From: Pantoea sp. CCBC3-3-1 | GTDB taxonomy: Bacteria; Pseudomonadota; Gammaproteobacteria; Enterobacterales; Enterobacteriaceae | Direction of reading: 5' to 3' | DNA length: 64,000 bases | Assembly (NCBI RefSeq): GCF_007981265.1 | Contig: NZ_CP034363.1 | Location: 4,650,001-4,714,000, forward strand | Shown: positions 27,686 through 38,327 of the stretch, one piece after another | Numbering within the stretch: position 1 is the stretch's first letter | Layout of the letters: the number at the start of each line of letters is the position of its first letter | Translations under genes and position numbers: made by a program | The notes under the pieces: model-generated | Database searches by the model: none | Told to the model about the DNA's origin: nothing | What the model saw: only the letters and a program-made list of their open reading frames with translations

Positions 27686-28123
27686 ATGTCTTACAAACAC
27701 ATTCTGATTGCCGTGGATCTTTCGCCAGAAAGTAAGCTGCTGGTCGCTAAAGCCGTTTCCATGGCCCGTCCCTATGACGCCAAAGTTTCTCTGATCCACG
27801 TCGATGTTAATTACTCCGACCTCTATACCGGCCTGATTGACGTTAACCTCGGCGACATGCAAAAACGTATCTCTGAAGAAACGCATACGGCGCTTACCGA
27901 CTTGTCTGGCAGCGCAGGCTATCCAATCTCCGAAACCCTCAGCGGCAGCGGTGATTTAGGCCAGGTTCTGGTCGATGCAATTAAGAAATATGATGTGGAT
28001 TTAGTGGTGTGCGGCCATCACCAGGATTTCTGGAGCAAGCTGATGTCTTCTGCACGCCAGCTGATCAATACCGTGCATATCGACATGCTGATCGTGCCGC
28101 TGCATGATGAAGAAGACGAGTAA
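27686..28123 (+). CDS. uspA: Universal stress protein A
   Basis: 145 residues; AAGGAG precedes ATG 27686. The sequence follows E. coli UspA closely: [60 protein letters not shown] and [20 protein letters not shown]. UspA is a cytoplasmic dimer that accumulates on growth arrest and oxidative or nutrient stress. The ATP-binding glycine signature seen in UspF-type proteins is lacking, as in other UspA. E. coli has dtpB between uspA and rsmJ; here it is absent. Confidence 0.97.
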   Translation: MSYKHILIAVDLSPESKLLVAKAVSMARPYDAKVSLIHVDVNYSDLYTGLIDVNLGDMQKRISEETHTALTDLSGSAGYPISETLSGSGDLGQVLVDAIKKYDVDLVVCGHHQDFWSKLMSSARQLINTVHIDMLIVPLHDEEDE

Positions 28124-28139
28124 AAGCTTAACAGGCAAA

Positions 28140-28177
28140 AAAATACCGCTATCGCCCTTACAGGCTGGCGGTATTTT
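28140..28177 (+). terminator. Terminator hairpin after uspA
   Basis: AAAATACCGC pairs with GCGGTATTTT across an 18-base loop, ending in a short T-run. Confidence 0.6.
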
Positions 28178-28280
28178 GTATTGAAGGCGGACGCAACCCG
28201 ATCTGGCAGAAACGCCGCTTTTGCGTCTTTATGGGCGGCCAGGGTTCCCCAGGCCTGCACCACGGGCTTAAAGCACTGAC

Positions 28281-29036
28281 TTATTCGCCCGCTAACGGTG
28301 GATAAATATCAAAGCGGTGGCTTTTAGTCACTACGGCCGATTGCGTCGCCACGCCAGCCAGCGGCGGTGCATAATCGGGTCGTTTAACCACGATACGTTT
28401 CTTCGCCAGCCGTCTTGCCGGTGCCAGCAGTCCGTCAGCGTCGTTATCTGCTCCCACCAGCGTCTGGAATACCCGCATCTCTTTCTTCACCAGCGCGCTT
28501 TTCTGTTTGTGAGGATACATCGGATCAAGATACACCACGTCTGGCTTCTCACTGATTTCCGTTAGCGCCTCTAAGCTGGACGCATGCAGCAGCGTGAGTC
28601 TTTCACGCAGCCAGTCGCCGATTTCCGCACTCTGATAGCCTCGCTGCAAGCCATCGTCCAACAGCGCCGCAACGACCGGATGACGTTCCAGCATCCGCAC
28701 GCGACAGCCCAGCGAGGCCAGCACAAAAGCGTCTCGCCCCAGGCCCGCCGTGGCATCAATCACATCAGGAAGGTAGCTGCCTTTGATGCCAACGGCTTTG
28801 GCTACCGCCTCGCCACGTCCGCCGCCAAAACGGCGACGATGCGCCATCGCGCCCTCCACAAAATCAACATAAATACCGCCAAGCTTAGGCTCGTCCCGCT
28901 TGCGCAGTTCAAGATGCGTGGCGGTCATTACCAGCGCCATCAGCGCCTGTTCATCATGTTCAAGCTGCCAGCGTTCGGCCGAAACAGATAAGGCGCCGTC
29001 TCCGGCGCCCGCTTCGTCAATTAAACAGATTTTCAC
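28281..29036 (-). CDS. rsmJ: 16S rRNA (guanine-1516-N2)-methyltransferase RsmJ
   Basis: 251 residues, matching E. coli RsmJ (YhiQ) along its length. The SAM-binding motif is in [19 protein letters not shown] and the catalytic [20 protein letters not shown] segment contains the DP[M/P]Y motif. It methylates G1516 in the 30S subunit. Its start overlaps the prlC stop by four bases, so it is translated from the prlC-rsmJ transcript, as in E. coli. Confidence 0.96.
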   Translation of the reverse strand: MKICLIDEAGAGDGALSVSAERWQLEHDEQALMALVMTATHLELRKRDEPKLGGIYVDFVEGAMAHRRRFGGGRGEAVAKAVGIKGSYLPDVIDATAGLGRDAFVLASLGCRVRMLERHPVVAALLDDGLQRGYQSAEIGDWLRERLTLLHASSLEALTEISEKPDVVYLDPMYPHKQKSALVKKEMRVFQTLVGADNDADGLLAPARRLAKKRIVVKRPDYAPPLAGVATQSAVVTKSHRFDIYPPLAGE

Positions 29037-31078
29037 GCCTGTTCCTGAATCCCATAGTGCGCCAGCATTGCATCCAGCTGAGGCTCACGACCACGGAAGC
29101 GTTTGAACAGTTCCATTGGCTCTTCAGAACCGCCGCGCGTCAGGATGTTATCCAGGAAAGACTGGCCCGTTTCACGATTGAAAATGCCTTCTTCTTCAAA
29201 ACGTGAGTAAGCATCCGCCGCCAGCACATCCGCCCACAGATAGCTGTAGTAACCGGCAGCATAGCCGCCCGCAAAGATATGGCTGAAGGCATGCGGGAAG
29301 CGGCCCCAGGATGGGCTTGGCACCACGGCTACCAGCTGTTTAATCTCTTTCAGCATCTCAAGGATCTGCGCGCCTTTCGCCGGATCGAACTCGGCATGCA
29401 GGCGGAAATCAAACAGGCCGAACTCCAGCTGACGCAGAATAAACAGCGCGGCCTGGTAGTTCTTCGCTGCCAACATTTTATCCAGCAGTTCCCGAGGCAG
29501 CGGCTCGCCGGTTTCATAGTGACCGGAGATAAACGCCAGCGCTTCCGGCTCCCAGCACCAGTTTTCCATAAACTGGCTCGGCAGCTCGACGGCATCCCAC
29601 GGCACACCGCTAATACCAGCGACGCCCGGCGTTTCGATTCGGGTCAGCATGTGGTGCAGACCGTGGCCGAATTCATGGAACAGCGTGGTGACTTCGTCAT
29701 GCGTAAACAGCGCAGGCTTGCCGCTAACCGGGCGGTTAAAGTTACAGGTCAGATAGGCGACCGGCTTCTGCAATGAGCCATCCGCGAGGCGCATTTGGCC
29801 GACGCAATCGTCCATCCATGCTCCGCCGCGTTTGTTTTCACGCGCGTAGAGATCCAGATAGAAGCTGCCGCGCAGCTCGCCGCTTTCATCAAACAGATCG
29901 AAGAAACGCACGTCAGGATGATAGACATCAACGTCTTTGCGTTCTTTAGCCGTGATGCCGTAAATACGCTTCACGACTTCGAACAGGCCGTTAACCGCAC
30001 GCTCTTCCGGGAAGTAAGGACGCAGCTGCTCGTCGCTAATCGCATACAGATGCTGCTTTTGCTTTTCGCCGTAGTAAGTCAGATCCCACGGGTTCAGTTC
30101 GTCAATGCCATGCTCTTTTTTCGCGAAGGCGCGCAGCTGCTCCAGCTCTTTTTCGGCCTGTGGGCGAGCGCGTTTAGCCAGGTCGGTCAGGAAGTCGGTG
30201 ACCTGAGCCGGATTTTCGGCCATTTTGGTCGCCAGCGATTTGTCTGCGTAGGAGGAGAAGCCCAGCAGCTGGGCCAGCTCGTGGCGCAGCGCCAGCTCTT
30301 CGGCCATGATTTCGCTGTTATCCCACTTGCCGGCGTTCGGCCCCTGATCGGAAGCACGAGTCGAATAGGCACGATACATCTCTTCACGCAGCGCCTGGTT
30401 GTCGCAGTAGGTCATCACCGGCAGATAGCTGGGGATATCCAGCGTCAGCAGCCAGCCATCCTGTTCTTTCGCTTCTGCCTGAGCTTTTGCCGCCGCCAGC
30501 GCGCTTTCCGGCATGCCGGACAACCCGCTTTCATCAGTGATGAGCTTGCTCCAGCCCATGGTGGCATCCAGCACGTTGTTGCTATAGGTCGAACCCAGTT
30601 CGGACAGACGTGAGGCGATTTCACCGTAGCGCTTCTGTTTTTCTTTCGACAGGCCGATACCGGAAAGCTCGAAGTCACGCAGCGCGTTATCAACCGCTTT
30701 TTTCTGCGGTGCGCTCAGTCCTTCATAGCTGTTTTCTTTCAGATTACGGTATGCCTGATACAGACCTTCGTGCTGGCCTACCCAGGTGCTGTATTCCGAC
30801 AGCAGCGGCAGCGTTTGCTCATAGGCCTGGCGCAGCTCCGGGCTGTTTTTTACCGAGTTCAGGTGGCTGACCGGCGAGAAAAGACGGCCTAAGCGGTCAT
30901 CTACTTCACTCAGTGGCTGAACCAGATTATCCCAGGTGTAAGGCGCGCCCTGAGCCACTGCTTTTTCCACTGCGGCACGGCAATCTTCCAGCGCTTTGGT
31001 TACGGCTGGCACCACGTGCTCGGGTTGAATGGCGGAGAAAGGCGGAAGCGTAAAAGAAGTGAGTAGCGGATTGGTCAT
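29033..31078 (-). CDS. prlC: Oligopeptidase A
   Basis: 681 residues, full family length. It is an M3-family zinc metallopeptidase of the cytoplasm that degrades signal peptides and other short peptides. The zinc site [11 protein letters not shown] is at about residue 468-478 with the third ligand in WCWEPEAL. The N-terminal [20 protein letters not shown] and the C-terminal [20 protein letters not shown] are typical. It is first in the prlC-rsmJ operon; in E. coli it is heat-shock induced, and a possible sigma-32 element is noted upstream. Confidence 0.96.
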   Translation of the reverse strand: MTNPLLTSFTLPPFSAIQPEHVVPAVTKALEDCRAAVEKAVAQGAPYTWDNLVQPLSEVDDRLGRLFSPVSHLNSVKNSPELRQAYEQTLPLLSEYSTWVGQHEGLYQAYRNLKENSYEGLSAPQKKAVDNALRDFELSGIGLSKEKQKRYGEIASRLSELGSTYSNNVLDATMGWSKLITDESGLSGMPESALAAAKAQAEAKEQDGWLLTLDIPSYLPVMTYCDNQALREEMYRAYSTRASDQGPNAGKWDNSEIMAEELALRHELAQLLGFSSYADKSLATKMAENPAQVTDFLTDLAKRARPQAEKELEQLRAFAKKEHGIDELNPWDLTYYGEKQKQHLYAISDEQLRPYFPEERAVNGLFEVVKRIYGITAKERKDVDVYHPDVRFFDLFDESGELRGSFYLDLYARENKRGGAWMDDCVGQMRLADGSLQKPVAYLTCNFNRPVSGKPALFTHDEVTTLFHEFGHGLHHMLTRIETPGVAGISGVPWDAVELPSQFMENWCWEPEALAFISGHYETGEPLPRELLDKMLAAKNYQAALFILRQLEFGLFDFRLHAEFDPAKGAQILEMLKEIKQLVAVVPSPSWGRFPHAFSHIFAGGYAAGYYSYLWADVLAADAYSRFEEEGIFNRETGQSFLDNILTRGGSEEPMELFKRFRGREPQLDAMLAHYGIQEQA

Positions 31079-31099
31079 AGCGCAGTCCTTTTAAATCAT

Positions 31100-31129
31100 G
31101 TATGGGCGTGTTCAGGCACGCGATTAAGC
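31100..31129 (-). promoter_or_regulatory. Possible heat-shock promoter of prlC
   Basis: On the minus strand, a GCTTAATC element (31122-31129) and CCCATAC (31100-31106) are separated by 15 bases, loosely matching sigma-32 elements CTTGAA and CCCCAT. The match is weak; known regulation of E. coli prlC motivates the call. Confidence 0.3.
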
Positions 31130-31277
31130 TAACATGAGGTTAAGTGTAGCGAAAATCAATGGTGCAGCCGCAGCAGTTCGCTGGTGGGAAAAGAGATTTG
31201 CCTGCATTCCGGTGCGAGAGCATAATTTTTCTCCGGCGCAATGTCGTCCTGATTTGCTGATAACAGGGAGTGTATTT

Positions 31278-32102
31278 ATGTGGTATCTGCTGGCCGCATC
31301 GCTGTTCTTTCTGCCTTTTCGTTTGCGGATTTCACTGGGTTTGCTGGTAGTTTCGCTGATAGTTGCCGTCCTTAACCATACCTTACAGCCTGTCGCGCTG
31401 CTGGTGCTGGTAGTGATGGCTGTCGTGGCTTTCTTCTGTTTTCGACGTAAGGAATCGGATGTTCTCGCAAAGGTTGGCGAAGGGTTACTGGTTCTTAGCG
31501 CTGGCGCACTGATGCTGCATCTGGTGCCGGGCTTTACTAACCTTATCGTGGTTGCCGGTGCGCAAGCCGGGCCGGAAAGTGCGCCTTTTACTTTCAATTA
31601 CAATCTCGATAAAGCGCTGGTTCCTTTTCTGCTGCTGGGCTGCCTGCCCGGGCTTTTAAAACGTCCGGCAACGCCGCCACGAAACCGGCTTTGGTGGCTG
31701 ATTCTGCTGCTTTCGCTACCGCTTTTGTTACTGATTGCCACGCTGGCTGGCGGGCTGCGCGTCGAATTACATTATCCGGAATGGCTGGGTTCTTTTATGC
31801 TGGCCAATCTGTTCTTCGTCTCGTTTGCTGAAGAGGCGCTGTTCCGCGGCTGGTTACAGCAACGACTGAGCCAGCGGGTCGGAAACGGCTGGGGCTTGCT
31901 TGCCGCATCTGTCCTGTTTGGGCTGGCCCATGCAGCGGGCGGCGTCATGCTGATCTGTTTTGCCACCGTTGCCGGGCTCATTTACGGCCTGGCCTGGCTG
32001 TGGAGCGGACGGGTTTGGGTTTCCACGCTGGTGCATTTTGCTTTCAATATGCTGCATCTGCTGTTCTTCACTTATCCCTTGTGGCAACACCCGCCAGGAT
32101 AA
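31278..32102 (+). CDS. CPBP family intramembrane metalloprotease
   Basis: 274 residues from ATG 31278, with GGGAG upstream; the open frame begins earlier at 31134 but that part is unlike a membrane protein start. About eight hydrophobic segments are present. The CAAX-protease/bacteriocin-processing signature is complete: EEALFRGWLQQRL (EExxxR), FGLAHAAGG (FxxxH), and LVHFAFNML (HxxxN). Such enzymes process prenylated or bacteriocin-like substrates or act as immunity proteins; the substrate is unknown. It ends about 90 bases before rlmJ, between prlC and rlmJ, which are close neighbours in E. coli, so it is an insertion relative to that order. Confidence 0.85.
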   Translation: MWYLLAASLFFLPFRLRISLGLLVVSLIVAVLNHTLQPVALLVLVVMAVVAFFCFRRKESDVLAKVGEGLLVLSAGALMLHLVPGFTNLIVVAGAQAGPESAPFTFNYNLDKALVPFLLLGCLPGLLKRPATPPRNRLWWLILLLSLPLLLLIATLAGGLRVELHYPEWLGSFMLANLFFVSFAEEALFRGWLQQRLSQRVGNGWGLLAASVLFGLAHAAGGVMLICFATVAGLIYGLAWLWSGRVWVSTLVHFAFNMLHLLFFTYPLWQHPPG

Positions 32103-32193
32103 CAGAGCATTTTCCCTCCCGGACAGTTATACTGAACACAACCTGTGCCGCGCTGGCGGCACAATCGCTTTAATACCGGAAAGATCCCACGAC

Positions 32194-33036
32194 ATGCTGA
32201 GTTATCGCCACAGTTTTCACGCCGGCAACCACGCCGACGTTCTCAAACATACCGTTCAGAGCCTGATTATCGACTCGCTTAACGAGAAAGATAAGCCTTA
32301 CCTTTACCTTGATACCCATGCTGGCGCAGGTCGCTATCAGCTGAGCGGTGAGCATGCCGAACGCACCGGGGAGTATCTGGAAGGGATCGCGCGTATCTGG
32401 CAGCAGGACGACTTGCCGGAAGAGCTGAAAAGCTACATTGCCTGCGTTAAGCAGCTGAACCCTAACGGCAAACTGCGCTACTACCCAGGTTCACCGCTGA
32501 TTGCCCGTCATTTGCTGCGTCCTTACGACAAGCTGAATATGACCGAGCTGCACCCAAGCGACTATCCGCTGCTGCGTAATGAGTTTTCCAAAGACGATCG
32601 CGCACGCACCGAGAAAGCAGACGGCTATCTGCAACTGAAATCCAAATTGCCGCCGCTGTCCCGTCGCGGCCTGGTGCTGATCGATCCGCCTTATGAAATC
32701 AAAAGCGATTATCAGGCGGTGGTAAAAGGCATTCAGGAAGGCTACAAGCGTTTTGGTACCGGCGTGTTTGCGCTGTGGTATCCGGTTGTGATGCGTCAGC
32801 AAATCAAACGCATGTTTTCCGAGCTGGAAGCGACCGGTATTCGTCGTATTCTGCAAATTGAGCTGGCGGTTCGCCCGGACAGCGATCAGCGCGGTATGAC
32901 CGCTTCCGGCATGGTGGTGATTAACCCACCGTGGAAACTGGAGCAGCAGATGAATAACGTGCTGCCATGGTTGCACAAGCATCTGGTTCCCGCCGGTACT
33001 GGCCACACTAAAGTTAGCTGGATTGTGCCGGAATAA
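32194..33036 (+). CDS. rlmJ: 23S rRNA (adenine-2030-N6)-methyltransferase RlmJ
   Basis: 280 residues from ATG 32194 (MLSYRHSFHAGNHADVLKHT), the E. coli start and length; the frame is open from 31960. The SAM-binding part includes YLYLDTHAGAGRYQL and the catalytic motif is LVLIDPPYE. ALWYPVVMRQQIKRM and GMVVINPPWKLEQQM are further family motifs. It methylates A2030 of 23S rRNA. A good terminator follows. Confidence 0.96.
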   Translation: MLSYRHSFHAGNHADVLKHTVQSLIIDSLNEKDKPYLYLDTHAGAGRYQLSGEHAERTGEYLEGIARIWQQDDLPEELKSYIACVKQLNPNGKLRYYPGSPLIARHLLRPYDKLNMTELHPSDYPLLRNEFSKDDRARTEKADGYLQLKSKLPPLSRRGLVLIDPPYEIKSDYQAVVKGIQEGYKRFGTGVFALWYPVVMRQQIKRMFSELEATGIRRILQIELAVRPDSDQRGMTASGMVVINPPWKLEQQMNNVLPWLHKHLVPAGTGHTKVSWIVPE

Positions 33037-33052
33037 CCGACGCTTCTCACAT

Positions 33053-33085
33053 ACCGGGCAGCCAGCCTTGCTGCCCGGTTGTTTT
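33053..33085 (+). terminator. Intrinsic terminator after rlmJ
   Basis: ACCGGGCAGC (33053-33062), seven-base loop, GCTGCCCGGT (33070-33079), then TGTTTT. Confidence 0.85.
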
Positions 33086-33094
33086 CCCCGCGGG

Positions 33095-34009
33095 CTAAAC
33101 CTCAAACACTGAGAAATCATGCGCCATTTCGGTTGCAGGAAAAATCGCCCGACATTCCGCCAGTAGCCATTCGGTGTCTTCACGCAGATATCGTGAACTC
33201 AGATGCGTCACAATCAGCTTTTTCGCACCCGCTTCTTTTGCGGCTTTTGCCGCCTGAACCGTCGAAGAGTGTCCGCGGCTGTTGGCTTTTTCTTCCATCT
33301 CTGCCGCAAGCGTCGCCTCATGCACCATCACATCAACGTTAGCTGCCAGCTCGCGTGAAGCGGGTGTTGGGCTGGTATCGCCAAAGATCGCCAGCGTCAG
33401 TCCTTTGATTGCCGGGCCAAGGTATTTTCTGCCGTCGACGATCTGCCCGTCTTCCATGGTGACCGTTTTACCCAGTTTAAGCTGCTGGAAAAGCTTGCCC
33501 GGCTTGATACCGTCGGCCAGTAACCGCCCGGCATCCAGCGCGCCGGATTTGTCGTGTTCTTCAATACGGTAGCCGTAGCATTCGACCGGATGCGTCAGGG
33601 GATAAGCCGTTACGCGAAAATGCTCGTCGTTAAGCACCTCTCCGGCGGTGATTTCCACAATCTCCAGCGGAAACGTCAGCCATGAACCGCTTAAACCCAG
33701 GGTGGCTTCAACAAAGGCTTTAATGCCTTTTGGGCCATACAGCGTGATGCCGTCGGTAATGCCATTCATTGAGCGGCTGGTCAGTAAACCCGGCAGCCCA
33801 AAAATATGATCGCCATGCAAATGGGTGATGAAGATTTTTTCCAGCTTGCTGACTTTCAGTGGACAGCGCAGCATCTGGTGCTGGGTGCCTTCTCCGCAAT
33901 CAAACAGCCAGAAGCCGTTATGTACACCTTGCAGGTTCAGCGCAATACTGGTGACGTTACGCAAACGGCTCGGCGTACCGCCGCCGGTACCTAAAAATAG
34001 CAGTTCCAT
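33095..34009 (-). CDS. rbn: Ribonuclease BN / RNase Z (tRNA 3' processing)
   Basis: 304 residues of the metallo-beta-lactamase fold. [20 protein letters not shown] is the typical N terminus. The zinc-binding motif [16 protein letters not shown] is at about residues 61-76; further ligands are in GDTSPT and the late VTHLSSRY. It trims tRNA 3' ends. In E. coli the gene (elaC) lies in a distant region; here it stands between rlmJ and gor, on the opposite strand to both. Confidence 0.93.
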   Translation of the reverse strand: MELLFLGTGGGTPSRLRNVTSIALNLQGVHNGFWLFDCGEGTQHQMLRCPLKVSKLEKIFITHLHGDHIFGLPGLLTSRSMNGITDGITLYGPKGIKAFVEATLGLSGSWLTFPLEIVEITAGEVLNDEHFRVTAYPLTHPVECYGYRIEEHDKSGALDAGRLLADGIKPGKLFQQLKLGKTVTMEDGQIVDGRKYLGPAIKGLTLAIFGDTSPTPASRELAANVDVMVHEATLAAEMEEKANSRGHSSTVQAAKAAKEAGAKKLIVTHLSSRYLREDTEWLLAECRAIFPATEMAHDFSVFEV

Positions 34010-34186
34010 TGAGTCTCTCTTTGCGGTTAATGGTCAAAATCTGTAAGTCAATCGGTTAAAAAAGATGCGTAACGGCCCTTTTCACGCAGGCCGCCCTATC
34101 ACAATCATAGATGCAAACTTTGCGGCAATCAGCCGAGTAACGCTACACTATGGCCAGTTTACTTGACTTGCTTATGGGACACTTCG

Positions 34187-35539
34187 ATGACCAAACATTA
34201 TGACTACCTGGCTATTGGCGGCGGCAGCGGCGGCATCGCTTCGATTAACCGTGCCGCGATGTACGGACAAAAATGCGCGCTGATTGAAGCGAAAGAGCTG
34301 GGCGGCACCTGCGTGAACGTCGGTTGTGTACCGAAAAAAGTGATGTGGCACGCTGCGCAAATCGCAGAAGCGATTCATCAGTACGGCCCGGATTACGGTT
34401 TTAACACCACGGTGAACAGCTTTGACTGGTCCACGCTGGTAAAAAACCGCAGCGCCTATATCGACCGTATCCACAGCTCTTACGATAACGTGCTGGGCAA
34501 AAACAAAGTCGACGTGATTAAAGGCTATGCCCGCTTTGTTGATGCGCACACTGTTGAAGTGAACGGCGAAAAAATTACGGCGGATCATATTCTGATCGCC
34601 ACCGGCGGCCGTCCGACCCATCCATCGATCCCTGGTGCGGAATATGGCATTGATTCTGACGGTTTCTTCGATCTGGATGCGCTGCCAAAGCGCACCGCTG
34701 TGGTCGGTGCAGGTTATATCGCTGTAGAAATCGCAGGCGTGGTGAATGCGCTGGGTTCAGAAACCCACCTGTTTGTGCGTAAGCATGCGCCGCTGCGTAC
34801 CTTCGATCCGCTGATCGTCGATACGCTGGTTGAGGTGATGAACGCTGAAGGCCCAACGCTGCATACTGAATCCATTCCAAAAGCGGTTATCAAAAACGCT
34901 GACGGCAGCCTGACGCTCCAGCTGGAAAACGGCAAAGAGCAGACGGTAGATTGCCTGGTCTGGGCGATTGGTCGCGAACCGGCAACCGATAATCTGAACC
35001 TGAACGTGACCGGCGTTGAGCTGAACGAGAAAGGCTATATCAACGTCGATAAGTATCAGAACACTAACGTGAAAGGGATTTATGCCGTTGGCGATAATAC
35101 CGGTGCCGTTGAACTGACGCCGGTTGCGGTTGCTGCGGGTCGTCGCCTGTCCGAGCGCCTGTTTAACAACAAGCCGGAAGAGCATCTGGACTACAGCAAT
35201 GTGCCAACCGTGGTATTCAGCCATCCGCCAATCGGTACCGTTGGCCTGAGCGAACCGCAGGCGCGTGAGCAGTATGGCGATGACGAAGTGAAAGTTTACA
35301 AGTCATCCTTTACCGCGATGTATACCGCCGTGACTCAACATCGTCAGCCTTGCCGTATGAAGCTGGTCTGTGTGGGCAAAGATGAGAAAATCGTCGGTAT
35401 CCACGGCATCGGTTATGGCATGGACGAAATGCTCCAGGGCTTTGCGGTGGCGTTGAAAATGGGCGCAACCAAGAAAGACTTCGACAATACCGTCGCCATT
35501 CACCCAACTGGCGCGGAAGAGTTTGTCACGATGCGTTAA
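34187..35539 (+). CDS. gor: Glutathione reductase
   Basis: 450 residues from ATG 34187, the E. coli length; an in-frame ATG at 34163 gives eight extra residues. It is an FAD-dependent cytoplasmic enzyme that reduces glutathione disulfide with NADPH. Seen: the FAD motif [18 protein letters not shown], the redox-active cysteines in [16 protein letters not shown], the NADPH-binding [25 protein letters not shown], and the C-terminal catalytic [13 protein letters not shown] terminator follows. Confidence 0.97.
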   Translation: MTKHYDYLAIGGGSGGIASINRAAMYGQKCALIEAKELGGTCVNVGCVPKKVMWHAAQIAEAIHQYGPDYGFNTTVNSFDWSTLVKNRSAYIDRIHSSYDNVLGKNKVDVIKGYARFVDAHTVEVNGEKITADHILIATGGRPTHPSIPGAEYGIDSDGFFDLDALPKRTAVVGAGYIAVEIAGVVNALGSETHLFVRKHAPLRTFDPLIVDTLVEVMNAEGPTLHTESIPKAVIKNADGSLTLQLENGKEQTVDCLVWAIGREPATDNLNLNVTGVELNEKGYINVDKYQNTNVKGIYAVGDNTGAVELTPVAVAAGRRLSERLFNNKPEEHLDYSNVPTVVFSHPPIGTVGLSEPQAREQYGDDEVKVYKSSFTAMYTAVTQHRQPCRMKLVCVGKDEKIVGIHGIGYGMDEMLQGFAVALKMGATKKDFDNTVAIHPTGAEEFVTMR

Positions 35540-35574
35540 TCCTGAGAGCCCTTTCCTGGCTTTCTGATTCATCA

Positions 35575-35603
35575 AAAACTGGCTGTTACAGGCCAGTTTT
35601 TTT
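35575..35603 (+). terminator. Intrinsic terminator after gor
   Basis: AAAACTGGC (35575-35583), eight-base loop, GCCAGTTTT (35592-35600), followed by more T. Confidence 0.88.
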
Positions 35604-35919
35604 GTATCTGTCATACCTTTAAAGCAAATTTTTGTTCTGATTTACCGTGCTGAACCTGAGGCGTCGCCGGTTCAGCTTTTCCTGAGAAAAGCAGCCATCA
35701 AAAAGCGATTAACTTCATTCAGAACTTTATCTGGAGTGGTAAAGCACGGCCGAAACGGGACGTCGCCTGGGGCGTGGAGTAAAAGTAGCCCGTAGCAGGC
35801 AATAAGTTAAGTTTTAACCTGCACAAGCCATGACGGCATAAAGCCAGCGTCGTAAGTTGGGCATCCAACAAATCGGCGTGCGCTATGCAGTGATGGCTTT
35901 TAACTTCCGTATACAGCGA
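35604..35919. other. Intergenic region between gor and the phospholipase A2-like gene
   Basis: Two further stem-loops follow the gor terminator: GCTGAACC/GGTTCAGC (35649-35676, followed by TTTT) and GCTTTTC/GAAAAGC (35675-35692), which share bases and so exclude each other. The rest to 35919 shows no gene and no strong structure. Confidence 0.5.
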
Positions 35920-38112
35920 CTACAAATTACCCTGCAATGCTTTCAGGTAGCAGAAATTAATAAAACGCGGTTCAGCATCAGAATGAATATAGCGTAGCCG
36001 GCCATTATCAGATTTTAATAACAGTTGAAATGACATCGCCGGAAAACCATTAAAGACCATACTCAGCGCCATCACCGCGCCCTCTTTCTCCAGCTTTCTT
36101 TCAGAAACGATCACCTGACTCATTCGCCAGCGCTGAGCGAGATCCGATTTAATATGGTTAATCTGATCCGCAGGGTTTTTCGCCTCCAGCGTCTGATTGT
36201 AGCGTCCATAAATTGTGCGATAGGCACGCTGTTTAATCGAACTGGCATCAGGCGATTGCAGTTGTTTGTCCAGGCCAATCTCACAACGCAGCTGATAATT
36301 ATTGGCAAAATAGATCGGTTTACCCACCTGGCTAATTAAGCTGGTAATAATGAAATCAACCGCCAGCGTTTTTGAGGTCGCCAGGTTAGTTTCCTGACCC
36401 TTTTCACTCTGCCAGATATCTGGCCCTACACGCGTTAATACCATCAACGCGGGATCCTGAGTACTGAGGCGGGCCACGATCGGCGGCACACTAATATAGC
36501 CATTAGGCAGGGGAACCGGCACGCTTAACGCTTGCGGCGTCGGATCCGGTGCGCTGCCGTTTAACGGTACCCGCCATATTTTAATTAACGGTGGATTTTC
36601 AGCGGGATGACCACCTTCTACCCGCTTAAGATCCTCTGCCGACCAGGCAAGGCCGACCAGTGCCGTCCCCTCTTTTTTCCCCAGTCGTATTAGCGATAAA
36701 GGTTCATCTGTCTCCCTGGCACTCAGCGAAAACCGCTGAATAGCATTAGCAGGATTATTACCCAACGGCTGACGCGCGACGGCTACCCGGATTGAGTAAT
36801 CTTTCCCACTATTATCCCTGATGAATTGTTTACCGCCGGGAGATACCTGCACGCCACGGGCAAAGGTCCAGGCGTGGGTGACTTTATTAGAAAAATCCCG
36901 TTCGAGCAGCATATCATGCGGCAGAAAACGGTACTGATTATGCACCGCGGTTAGCGGGCCATTAAGCGCATAATCCGGCATAGCGTCTTCGCTCCCGGCG
37001 TTGTTTTTCAGGAAGGACTTTTGCTCGATTTCTACTGAAGTTTTATTGCTACTCAGTACGCCACGATGCGTTAGCGCAAGCAAAAATGGCTTGTTTTCAA
37101 TAATAGAAAACTTGTTCACTGAGGCATCAGCATCCCGTTCACAGACATAGCGGCCGGTCGCCATGCACGGCGTCAGCGCCAGCGTATATCTCGTTTTACC
37201 TGCGCTATTTTGTGAGGTTATCTCGAAAGGAATAAGGTGAACGCTGGTTTCACTGAATGAATTACGGGCCAGTGAAATCAGTGGCGGCAACGGGAGCCTG
37301 CCGTTGCTTTCTGCTGCGCCGGTTAATACAGGAGGCGTGGCGACAAGCGCATTGGGAAAGGGCACAGCACTGGCGCTGGCTGTTCCCGGCTTCGCTGACA
37401 GCACCCTCATCTTCACCGTGTTGCGCCAAAAATAGAACGAGCGGATCCCCAAATCGTTGCCGGGATCGGTAACGATCCCTTCTGGTACCGCGCGCCCTAC
37501 AACATAGTTGTCGGCCATTGACGGTTGAGGATCGTATTCAAAAAAAGTTGAGCTTCTGCGGCTGTGAAAAGAACCCGCCCCGCCCAACGTCACACCCAAC
37601 AACACTTCTTTGGCTTCATGCTCACAAGCGGTATACATCGAAAGAGGATTAAGTGGCTTATCACTGCTTTGGCCGTGGATCTGCCGACACAAACGATAAG
37701 CTGACCGTTGCAGCTGCGTGTCGCAATCGGCCTGACTATAGCCGTAAGTTGCATAGCCGTGTCGGTAGCAAAGGTCGTGCATCACACAAGCCTGGCGAAA
37801 GCGCAGGGAAATATTCGAACCGTCTTTTTCGCGCTTGAACGCAATTTTTTCCATCATTGTTGGAATGGAGCAGTTCAATCCTGTTCCCTGACCGCCAATA
37901 ATGGCTTCGGTGGCTGCGGAAGAAGGATAAGTGGTGAATGTAGAAGGGGCTTCCGTTTCTTCCGGCTGCGCCAGCACCGGATAGACCTTTTCAGCGGCCA
38001 TACCGGTAAACAGGCGCCCCGCAATCACCGCAAGCATCAGTAAAATAACCAGCAAGCCGATTGAAATAATTATCCAGCGGTAAGCGTGAATAAAATTTTT
38101 TATTTTTTGCAT
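35920..38112 (-). CDS. Membrane-anchored protein with a phospholipase A2-like motif
   Basis: 730 residues from ATG 38112 (GGGAG eight bases upstream; a GTG lies directly before it). One membrane helix at about residues 13-34 follows a short cytoplasmic start, so the large C-terminal part is likely periplasmic. At about residues 105-142 it reads FRQACVMHDLCYRHG and then SQADCDTQLQRSAYRLC. This matches the secreted phospholipase A2 core: His-Asp dyad (H112, D113), flanking cysteines, aromatic and a downstream Asp (D131) with a late Cys. An upstream GGQGTGLNC could be a calcium-loop remnant. The remaining roughly 550 residues have no family I recognise. Enzyme activity is inferred. No partner gene is adjacent. 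Confidence 0.7.
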   Translation of the reverse strand: MQKIKNFIHAYRWIIISIGLLVILLMLAVIAGRLFTGMAAEKVYPVLAQPEETEAPSTFTTYPSSAATEAIIGGQGTGLNCSIPTMMEKIAFKREKDGSNISLRFRQACVMHDLCYRHGYATYGYSQADCDTQLQRSAYRLCRQIHGQSSDKPLNPLSMYTACEHEAKEVLLGVTLGGAGSFHSRRSSTFFEYDPQPSMADNYVVGRAVPEGIVTDPGNDLGIRSFYFWRNTVKMRVLSAKPGTASASAVPFPNALVATPPVLTGAAESNGRLPLPPLISLARNSFSETSVHLIPFEITSQNSAGKTRYTLALTPCMATGRYVCERDADASVNKFSIIENKPFLLALTHRGVLSSNKTSVEIEQKSFLKNNAGSEDAMPDYALNGPLTAVHNQYRFLPHDMLLERDFSNKVTHAWTFARGVQVSPGGKQFIRDNSGKDYSIRVAVARQPLGNNPANAIQRFSLSARETDEPLSLIRLGKKEGTALVGLAWSAEDLKRVEGGHPAENPPLIKIWRVPLNGSAPDPTPQALSVPVPLPNGYISVPPIVARLSTQDPALMVLTRVGPDIWQSEKGQETNLATSKTLAVDFIITSLISQVGKPIYFANNYQLRCEIGLDKQLQSPDASSIKQRAYRTIYGRYNQTLEAKNPADQINHIKSDLAQRWRMSQVIVSERKLEKEGAVMALSMVFNGFPAMSFQLLLKSDNGRLRYIHSDAEPRFINFCYLKALQGNL

Positions 38113-38327
38113 CACAGACGCTCCCGTTAAATGGTTGCTTTTATTTTTTTATCCATAAGAAGCGATGGCCCCTTTTACAAGGTATTAAAGGGAGTATAGG
38201 AAGAGTTATATCTGTGCAGGGTGAGTAAAGAAGGGAAAAGATAAATTCAAAATAAAAAATGAATAGAGCCGCTGCGTACGCGATTAATCACCCGTCAAGC
38301 GGGCGTGAGGCTGTTGACATAGTGCTG

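Noticed and set aside
29795..30613. 272-codon plus-strand frame opposite prlC
   Set aside because: It is a shadow of the strongly conserved prlC coding sequence; its length follows from prlC codon bias.
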